Assembly (NCBI GenBank): GCA_028706695.1
Contig: JAQTVU010000232.1
Coordinates: forward strand, 1-5,279
DNA length: 5,279 nucleotides
From: Mycobacterium sp.
GTDB taxonomy: Bacteria; Actinomycetota; Actinomycetes; Mycobacteriales; Mycobacteriaceae
Reading direction: 5' to 3'
Shown in pieces: positions 1 to 4,490 of the stretch. The first letter of the stretch is position 1. The number at the start of each line of letters is the position of its first letter. The position numbers and the translations under genes were made by a program. Under the pieces are notes generated by a model, which was not told the DNA's origin, searched no databases, and saw only the letters and a list, made by a program, of their open reading frames with translations.

Positions 1-1183
1 CCACCGGCACTCCGGTGCCGTTGTCGTCGATCGTGGTCTGCACGCCCTCGGCGGAACTGGTGACGTTGAGCCGGATCACGGTGGCGCCGCCGTGTTTGAC
101 GGCGTTGGCGATCGCGTTGTCGATCACCAGCCGCAACCCCGTCGGCAGTCCTATCATCAGCACCGTGGGCGACGGCACCAGCCAGACCTGCACACCGGGG
201 TAGATGCGTAGCGCGTCGTGTGCGGCGCGGTCCAGGAGTTCGGTGATGTCGAATGGGACGAAGTCATCGACCGTCGTCAGCTCCCCCTGCGCCAGCCGTT
301 CCAGTGCCGTCAGCGTGGCCTCGATCCGGCTTTGGGTGCGTATGACATCGCCGATCACCTCACGACGCTGCTCGGGCGCCAACTCCAAGGTGGTCAGCAC
401 CTCCAGATTGGTGCGCATGGCGGTCAGCGGTGTCCGCAACTCGTGTGAGGCGACGGCGGCGAAGTCGCGGGCCGCCTCGAGCGCTGCCCTGGTGCGCTGT
501 TGTTCGTTGCCGATGCGGGCCAGCATTCCCTCCACCGCCTCGGCGATCTCCACGGCTTCGCGCACACCGCGTACCTGGACCTCGTCGGGACTGGACTGAG
601 CGTTGATGGCGCGGGCCTGCTGGGCGAGCAACAGGAAAGGGTTGACCATGATCAGCGAGATCACCCAGCCGACCAGCACGGTGCCGCCGATGACACTGGC
701 GCAGATCAGCATTACCCGCAGGTGCAGTTCGTTGATTCGATGCTGAGCTTCCGCCAATGGTGCCGCGAGCGCGATCGAGGCGGGACCCGCGCTGAATGTA
801 CGGACTCGGTATTGCACTGCATTGATGGTGGTGTTCGCATAGCCGTTGGCGAGTTGGGGCACGACGATGTCGCTGGGCACCGAGATGGTCATATCCCCGA
901 TACGCGCGGTGCGCACCAGGTTGCCGTCCGGTAGGGCGTGCCCGGTGTTCAGATGCTCTGCGCCGTTGAGCAAGATGTTGATGTCTCCCAGACTGCTGAC
1001 CGAGTCCAGGCGGCGGTCCAGCTGGCTGTATTGATCGTTGGTGCCGCCGATCCACACCCACGCGCCCAGGAGGAGGACCAGGACGACCACCGAGAGCTGA
1101 GCGACGATGACGATGGTGCGTAGCGAGAGCACCCGCATCGGCAGTTGCACGCGGCCGAGGAGATGGTTGTTGTTGCGCTTCAT
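1..1183 (-). CDS. prrB: PrrB-like sensor histidine kinase, C-terminus cut by window edge
   Basis: Membrane sensor kinase that should autophosphorylate on histidine and pass the phosphate to a PrrA-type response regulator. The frame reads without a break for 394 codons from the ATG at 1181-1183 to the left edge. Mycobacterial PrrB is about 446 residues, so roughly 50 are missing. Visible in order: a first membrane segment (about 20-46), an extracytoplasmic sensor region (about 47-154) with LDRRLD and QYRVRTF as in M. tuberculosis PrrB, a second membrane segment (about 156-180), a HAMP linker, the H box ASHELRTPLTAMRTNLEVL with His247, the N box DNAIANAVKH (355-364) and the G1 box DDNGTGVP (386-393). 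The remaining ATPase motifs lie outside. No strong Shine-Dalgarno is seen, and the ATG sits two bases after the stop of a small upstream ORF. PrrA is not encoded immediately upstream, unlike in M. tuberculosis. Family is near certain; orthologue versus paralogue is open. Confidence 0.93.
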   Translation of the reverse strand, partial: MKRNNNHLLGRVQLPMRVLSLRTIVIVAQLSVVVLVLLLGAWVWIGGTNDQYSQLDRRLDSVSSLGDINILLNGAEHLNTGHALPDGNLVRTARIGDMTISVPSDIVVPQLANGYANTTINAVQYRVRTFSAGPASIALAAPLAEAQHRINELHLRVMLICASVIGGTVLVGWVISLIMVNPFLLLAQQARAINAQSSPDEVQVRGVREAVEIAEAVEGMLARIGNEQQRTRAALEAARDFAAVASHELRTPLTAMRTNLEVLTTLELAPEQRREVIGDVIRTQSRIEATLTALERLAQGELTTVDDFVPFDITELLDRAAHDALRIYPGVQVWLVPSPTVLMIGLPTGLRLVIDNAIANAVKHGGATVIRLNVTSSAEGVQTTIDDNGTGVPV

Positions 1184-1185
1184 CC

Positions 1186-1263
1186 TCAAGGTGGCACCGC
1201 GGGTTCGGCATCGCGGACGATGGGCATCGACCGGACCGCACGCCGCAACTGGGCAACAATCAT
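1186..1263 (-). CDS. Possible leaderless 25-residue leader ORF upstream of the kinase
   Basis: A 25-codon ORF starts at ATG 1261-1263 and stops at TGA 1186-1188, two bases before the kinase ATG. It begins MIVAQLRRAV and ends EPAVPP; it is basic in its first half and proline-rich at the end, with no membrane segment. I do not recognise it. Support comes from position: a CATAAT hexamer lies exactly six bases upstream, so transcription would be expected to begin at the A of this ATG. The close stop/start spacing suggests that ribosomes finishing it could reinitiate on the kinase, which otherwise lacks a well-spaced ribosome site. Translated leaderless small ORFs of this kind are known in mycobacteria. 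Its coding status is inferred from arrangement only, and chance remains possible. Confidence 0.4.
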   Translation of the reverse strand: MIVAQLRRAVRSMPIVRDAEPAVPP

Positions 1264-1269
1264 GGCCCA

Positions 1270-1275
1270 ATTATG
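1270..1275 (-). promoter_or_regulatory. Probable -10 hexamer for the kinase transcript
   Basis: On the minus strand this reads CATAAT, five of six matches to TATAAT, in an otherwise very GC-rich stretch. Six bases separate it from an A at 1263, the expected transcription start and the first base of the small ORF's ATG. No convincing -35 element is found 16-18 bases further upstream; many mycobacterial promoters lack one. Confidence 0.5.
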
Positions 1276-1300
1276 GTTCACGGCGACGCCGGGTGCGGGA

Positions 1301-1316
1301 TGTGCACCAGTGAACA
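1301..1316. promoter_or_regulatory. Imperfect 16-bp palindrome in the divergent region
   Basis: TGTGCACCAGTGAACA pairs at six of eight positions across its centre (TGT/ACA and CAC/GTG). It lies five bases upstream of the proposed -35 of the TetR gene and about 25 bases upstream of the kinase -10, a position suited to a regulator acting on either promoter. Its length and outer bases loosely resemble the CRP-type pattern TGTGA-N6-TCACA (seven of ten defined positions). The protein that would bind is not known. Confidence 0.3.
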
Positions 1317-1321
1317 GTCGT

Positions 1322-1350
1322 TTGCTCATTGCGCGGTGAGTGAGTAATCT
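1322..1350 (+). promoter_or_regulatory. Promoter of the tetR-led gene cluster (leaderless)
   Basis: TTGCTC at 1322-1327 and TAATCT at 1345-1350 are separated by 17 bases, the optimum spacing for a housekeeping sigma factor. The -10 fits the mycobacterial TANNNT pattern. Six bases further on is the A of the tetR ATG at 1357, so transcription probably starts on the start codon. The missing Shine-Dalgarno in front of tetR agrees with this. Confidence 0.65.
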
Positions 1351-1356
1351 CTCACT
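1339..1356. promoter_or_regulatory. Probable TetR operator, AGTGAG-N6-CTCACT
   Basis: Perfect 6-bp inverted arms, AGTGAG at 1339-1344 and CTCACT at 1351-1356, flank a six-base centre TAATCT. That centre is exactly the proposed -10 hexamer, and the right arm ends at the base before the tetR start codon. A dimer bound here would cover the -10 and the transcription start, so repression should be direct. Binding by the adjacent TetR protein is inferred from the usual autoregulation in this family. Confidence 0.65.
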
Positions 1357-1986
1357 ATGGCCTCAGCCCGCGACCGATTGCTGGCCGCGGCCCTCAATCT
1401 CTTCGCCGACAAGGGGTACGCGGCGACGTCGGTAGCTGACATCCAGCGGGCATCCGGCCTGGCGCCAGGATCGGGCGCGCTCTATAAGCACTTCGGCTCC
1501 AAGCGAGAACTGCTGGAGGCCGCCGTCGCGCACCGCATCGACAGCATCGCCGCCGCCCGGGAGCAATACGACGCCGGGGAACCGGACAGTGCCGAGCAGG
1601 CGGTGCGCACCGCGGGCCAACTGATCTGGAACAACCTCAAGCAGGGCGAAGACCTACTCAAGGTCATGCTGCGCGAGCCCGACGAACTCGGCGACCTCGA
1701 CGAGAAGACCTGGCAGGTCATCACCGACAACGCCTATCAGCGGTTCGCCGACGAGCTGGCCGCGTCCAACCGCGCCGGCCGCACGTGCATCCCCGATCCC
1801 GAAGCGACCGCGGCCATCGCGATCGCGTCGTTGTCCTACGCCGCGACGCTGCGGGCGCTGACCGGCCGCCTGCCCGGCAACATCGACGAAGATCGCTACT
1901 TCGAGGCGTGGGTCAACCAGACCGTCAGCGTCCTGGCGCATTACGGGAACCCCGAAACCCTGTGGACACCAACATTTCAGGAGTAA
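1357..1986 (+). CDS. TetR/AcrR-family transcriptional regulator
   Basis: A 209-residue protein of normal TetR length. The N-terminal DNA-binding domain is clear: the opening helix RDRLLAAALNLFADKGY (5-21), then the helix-turn-helix at about 25-46 ending SGLAPGSGALYKHF, followed by GSKRELLEAAV. The GSG before the ALYKHF helix is two residues longer than the common AGVSKGTLYxHF form, a variant also seen in other actinobacterial regulators. The C-terminal half is all helical with no recognised ligand motif, so the inducer cannot be named. The ATG at 1357 is chosen because the TetR domain starts at once after it and the promoter places the transcription start on it. The gene lies four bases before the acyl-CoA dehydrogenase gene and is very likely cotranscribed with it. 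The inverted repeat at its start suggests that it represses its own operon; an acyl-CoA or other lipid-like ligand is a guess from the neighbour. Confidence 0.93.
   Translation: MASARDRLLAAALNLFADKGYAATSVADIQRASGLAPGSGALYKHFGSKRELLEAAVAHRIDSIAAAREQYDAGEPDSAEQAVRTAGQLIWNNLKQGEDLLKVMLREPDELGDLDEKTWQVITDNAYQRFADELAASNRAGRTCIPDPEATAAIAIASLSYAATLRALTGRLPGNIDEDRYFEAWVNQTVSVLAHYGNPETLWTPTFQE
1979..1983 (+). promoter_or_regulatory. Ribosome binding site of the acyl-CoA dehydrogenase gene
   Basis: AGGAG lies seven bases before the GTG start at 1991 and is embedded in the last codons of tetR, ending just before its TAA. This is the clearest Shine-Dalgarno in the window. It fixes the GTG as the start and implies that the two genes are translated from one mRNA, perhaps coupled. 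Confidence 0.75.
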
Positions 1987-1990
1987 AGCC

Positions 1991-3202
1991 GTGACATTTT
2001 CACTGCAACTCAGCGATGACGTGATCGCGGTCCGCGACTGGGTGCACCAGTTCGCCGTCGAGGTGATTCGCCCCGCCGCCGCCGAATGGGATGAGCGCGA
2101 GGAGACTCCGTGGCCGATCATCCAGGAGGCCGCCAGGATGGGCCTCTACTCGGCCGATCTGTTCGCGCAGCAGGCCGGTGAGCCCACGGGCCTGGGCATG
2201 CTCACCGTGTTGGAGGAGTTGTTCTGGGGTGATGCCGGCATCGCGCTGTCCATCATGGGCACCGGCCTGGCGGCAGCGGCGTTGGCGGGCAACGGAACGC
2301 CCGAGCAGCTAGGCCGCTGGCTGCCCGAGATGTTCGGTACGCCCGACGAGCCCAAGCTCGGGGCCTTCTGCTCGTCGGAACCCGACGCGGGTTCCGACGT
2401 CGGCGGCATCCGCACCCGGGCACGCTACGACGCGGCGTCTCGTGAATGGGTCCTCAACGGCACCAAAACCTGGGCGACCAACGGCGGTATCGCCAATGTG
2501 CATATCGTGGTGGCATCGGTCTATCCCGAGCTGGGCGCCCGCGGCCAGGCGACATTCATCATCCCGCCCAACACCAAAGGATTTGCGCAGGGCCAGAAAT
2601 TCAAGAAGCACGGCATCCGCGCCTCGCACACCGCCGAGGTAGTGCTCGACAACGTTCGCCTGCCCGAGGACCATATCCTGGGCGGGCGGGAGAAATTCGA
2701 AGCGCGCATCGCGCGGATCAAGTCTGGTTCCTCCACCGGAGGGCAGGCCGCGCTGAAGACCTTCGAGCGCACGCGGCCCACCGTCGGCGCGATGGCGGTT
2801 GGCGTGGCGCGGGCCGCTTACGAGTACGCGCTCGACTATGCCTGTCAGCGTGAGCAATTCGGCCGTAAGATCGGCGAATTCCAGGCGGTGGCGTTCAAGC
2901 TGGCCGACATGAAAAGCCGTATCGACGCGGCGCGCCTGCTGGTGTGGCGGGCCGGGTGGATGGCGCGAAACAACCAGAATTTCGACTCCGCTGAGGGGTC
3001 GATTGCCAAGCTGGTGGCAAGCGAGACCGCGGTCTACGTCACCGACGAGGCGATCCAGATCCTGGGCGGCAACGGCTACACCCGCGACTACCCCGTGGAG
3101 CGGATGCACCGGGACGCGAAGATCTTCACCATCTTCGAGGGAACCAGCGAAATCCAGCGGCTGGTGATCTCGCGCGCGCTGACCGGCCTGCCCATCCGCT
3201 GA
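1991..3202 (+). CDS. Acyl-CoA dehydrogenase (FadE family, MCAD-like)
   Basis: A 403-residue FAD enzyme that should oxidise an acyl-CoA to the trans-2-enoyl-CoA, giving electrons to an electron-transfer flavoprotein; cytoplasmic. The all-helical N-terminal domain is followed by family signature 1 (FCSSEPDAGSD, 126-136), the beta domain (about 125-225), and the C-terminal helical domain. That last domain has REQFGRKIGEFQAV (287-300), signature 2 (QILGGNGYTRDYPVERMHRD, 356-375) and IFEGTSEIQR (381-390). Glu383 in the last motif matches the catalytic base of medium/short-chain enzymes (Glu376 of human MCAD); FERTRP (258-263) matches MCAD FDKTRP. A stretch at about 236-250 is some 15 residues longer than MCAD. 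The GTG start is set by AGGAG seven bases upstream. It follows tetR by four bases, which makes it the likeliest target of that regulator. Chain length and branching of the substrate cannot be read from sequence. Confidence 0.95.
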   Translation: MTFSLQLSDDVIAVRDWVHQFAVEVIRPAAAEWDEREETPWPIIQEAARMGLYSADLFAQQAGEPTGLGMLTVLEELFWGDAGIALSIMGTGLAAAALAGNGTPEQLGRWLPEMFGTPDEPKLGAFCSSEPDAGSDVGGIRTRARYDAASREWVLNGTKTWATNGGIANVHIVVASVYPELGARGQATFIIPPNTKGFAQGQKFKKHGIRASHTAEVVLDNVRLPEDHILGGREKFEARIARIKSGSSTGGQAALKTFERTRPTVGAMAVGVARAAYEYALDYACQREQFGRKIGEFQAVAFKLADMKSRIDAARLLVWRAGWMARNNQNFDSAEGSIAKLVASETAVYVTDEAIQILGGNGYTRDYPVERMHRDAKIFTIFEGTSEIQRLVISRALTGLPIR

Positions 3203-3206
3203 GCAC

Positions 3207-3227
3207 CGCGCCGGGGGCGTCGGCGCG
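3207..3227 (+). other. GC-rich stem-loop after the acyl-CoA dehydrogenase gene
   Basis: CGCGCCG at 3207-3213 pairs perfectly with CGGCGCG at 3221-3227 around a seven-base loop. It begins four bases after the dehydrogenase stop codon and fills most of the 46-base gap before the acetyltransferase gene. There is no T tract, so it is not a canonical intrinsic terminator; it could stabilise the upstream mRNA 3' end or weaken readthrough. In DNA this GC-rich such a stem can also arise by chance. Confidence 0.35.
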
Positions 3228-3248
3228 CGCACCAGACATGATGGCCCT

Positions 3249-4466
3249 GTGACGACCGACATCCGGGTCCTCGACATCGAGGACGACCTCATCGCCGCGG
3301 CCAACGTGTTCCGAACCTCGATGGTCGGGCTTCCCCCGCTGCCGGATCCGCAGGCCGGGCAGATCGCCAAGCTGCTCGAGACCGGCCGCACGCTGGGGGC
3401 ATTCGTCGACGGACAACTCGTCGGCACCGCTGACGCCGCGTCGAGCGGGCTGACGCTTCCGGGTGGAACGATCGTGGCGCACGCCGCCGTGACACACATC
3501 GGGGTGCTGCCGTCGTTCACCCGCAAAGGCATCGCCACCGACCTGATCCGGCGCCAGTTGCGCGACATCGCCGCGCGCGGAGAGGTCGTGGCGACGTTGC
3601 GGGCCTCCGAGGCCACGATCTACGAGCGATACGGCTACGGGGTGGCGAGCGCATTCCAGAGCGTGGAGGTCGAGACGGCGCGGGCGGCGCTGCGTCGCGA
3701 TGTCGGCATGGGCGGCTCGGTGCGGCTGCTCAACGCCGCCGAGGCGTGGGAGGCCCTGCCGCGAATCTATGCCGACAATCGCCCGTCCCGGCCGGGAACC
3801 CTTGACCGCCCGGCGGTTTGGTGGCAGGGCCTCCGGGTGCGCACGGAGTCGACCGCGGGGCCCTGGTATGTCGCGGTGCACGGCGAACCGGGCGCCGAGA
3901 CCGGGTTCGCCCGCTACCGCCCCGTCGACACCGATAAGTGGTTGATGAGCCAACAGCGCACCGTCGTGGTGGAGGACTTCTTCGCCCCCGGCACCGAGGC
4001 GCATGTCGGGCTGCTGCGATTTTTGCTCGGGCTCGATCTCGTCGACCGTGTGGTGTTCTGGTCGCTTCCGCTCGACGATCCATTGCCCTGGTTGCTTGTT
4101 GACCGGCGGGCCATGCGGGTAACCGCCGTGCATGACGAGACGTGGCTCCGGGTCGTCGACGCCCGAGAGGCACTGGCCGAACGCCGATGTGACGGCCGCG
4201 GCACCGTCACCATTGCGGTCAACGATCCCTTGCTGCCGGGCAATTCGGGCGGCTTCGCCATCTCCGGCGACGGGGCCGAACCGACGGGCCGACACGCCCA
4301 ACTGCACGTCGGCGTCGCGGGATTGGCCGCGGTTCTGCTGGGCGGCGCGAGCTGGCGCAGCCTCGCCGTTGCCGGGCTGGTCCGGGCTGACGATCCCGCG
4401 GCGCTCGTCGTGGCCGACGGGCTGTTCGCGGTGCCCGACGCACCGTACGCGGGCTTTTTCTTCTGA
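3249..4466 (+). CDS. eis: Eis-family GNAT N-acetyltransferase
   Basis: A 405-residue acetyl-CoA-dependent N-acetyltransferase, close in length to M. tuberculosis Eis (about 402), which acetylates aminoglycoside and protein amines as a hexamer. Visible features: an N-terminal GNAT domain with the acetyl-CoA loop VLPSFTRKGIAT (86-97); RASEATIYERYGYG (118-131), in which Tyr125 matches catalytic Tyr126 of Eis; a second GNAT-like domain (about 155-290) with GLDLVDRVVFW and DDPLPWLLVDRRAMR; and a C-terminal SCP2-like domain (about 295-405) ending in Phe405, matching the terminal Phe whose carboxylate acts in catalysis in Eis. The end is GFFF instead of AFEF, and the Asp26 region differs, so the substrate may not be an aminoglycoside. 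GTG 3249 is the only reasonable start; no Shine-Dalgarno precedes it. It is probably cotranscribed with the upstream gene. The symbol is given at family level; this could be a paralogue. Confidence 0.88.
   Translation: MTTDIRVLDIEDDLIAAANVFRTSMVGLPPLPDPQAGQIAKLLETGRTLGAFVDGQLVGTADAASSGLTLPGGTIVAHAAVTHIGVLPSFTRKGIATDLIRRQLRDIAARGEVVATLRASEATIYERYGYGVASAFQSVEVETARAALRRDVGMGGSVRLLNAAEAWEALPRIYADNRPSRPGTLDRPAVWWQGLRVRTESTAGPWYVAVHGEPGAETGFARYRPVDTDKWLMSQQRTVVVEDFFAPGTEAHVGLLRFLLGLDLVDRVVFWSLPLDDPLPWLLVDRRAMRVTAVHDETWLRVVDAREALAERRCDGRGTVTIAVNDPLLPGNSGGFAISGDGAEPTGRHAQLHVGVAGLAAVLLGGASWRSLAVAGLVRADDPAALVVADGLFAVPDAPYAGFFF
4433..4462 (+). terminator. Terminator-like hairpin plus T tract inside the end of eis
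   Basis: GCCCG-A-CG at 4433-4440 pairs with CGCGGGC at 4448-4454, a seven-pair stem with one bulged A and a seven-base loop. TTTTTCTT (4455-4462) follows immediately. This is the form of an intrinsic terminator, and runs of T are rare in this GC-rich window. It lies wholly within coding sequence, and the T tract encodes the final Phe residues just before the TGA at 4464-4466. It may end or attenuate transcription before the next gene. The Phe codons could instead explain the T tract by themselves. Confidence 0.4.
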
Positions 4467-4490
4467 ACGCGGCTGCGGGCGGGCGCGGGC

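Noticed and set aside
360..1259. A long 299-codon open frame on the minus strand overlapping the kinase.
   Set aside because: Its translation is low-complexity Arg/Pro/Ala/His-rich, typical of a shifted frame in GC-rich DNA, while the adjacent minus-strand frame gives a full PrrB-like protein.
1248..1270. An upstream extension of the kinase frame, which stays open to about 1270 with TTG codons.
   Set aside because: The residues would not resemble PrrB, and ATG 1183 already gives an N-terminus a few residues longer than the M. tuberculosis protein.
3237..3242. CATGAT as a possible -10 for a separate leaderless acetyltransferase promoter.
   Set aside because: It lacks the first T of TANNNT, matches only four of six positions, and has no -35 at a suitable distance.
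3238..3252. A four-codon ORF (Met-Met-Ala-Leu-stop) whose TGA overlaps the GTG start of the acetyltransferase gene.
   Set aside because: The GTGA overlap could couple translation, but four codons with no ribosome site are too little evidence to call a gene.
2309..4307. Long minus-strand open frames opposite the acyl-CoA dehydrogenase and acetyltransferase genes.
   Set aside because: They are antisense to two well-supported plus-strand enzymes, lack recognisable domains and have the biased composition of shadow frames.
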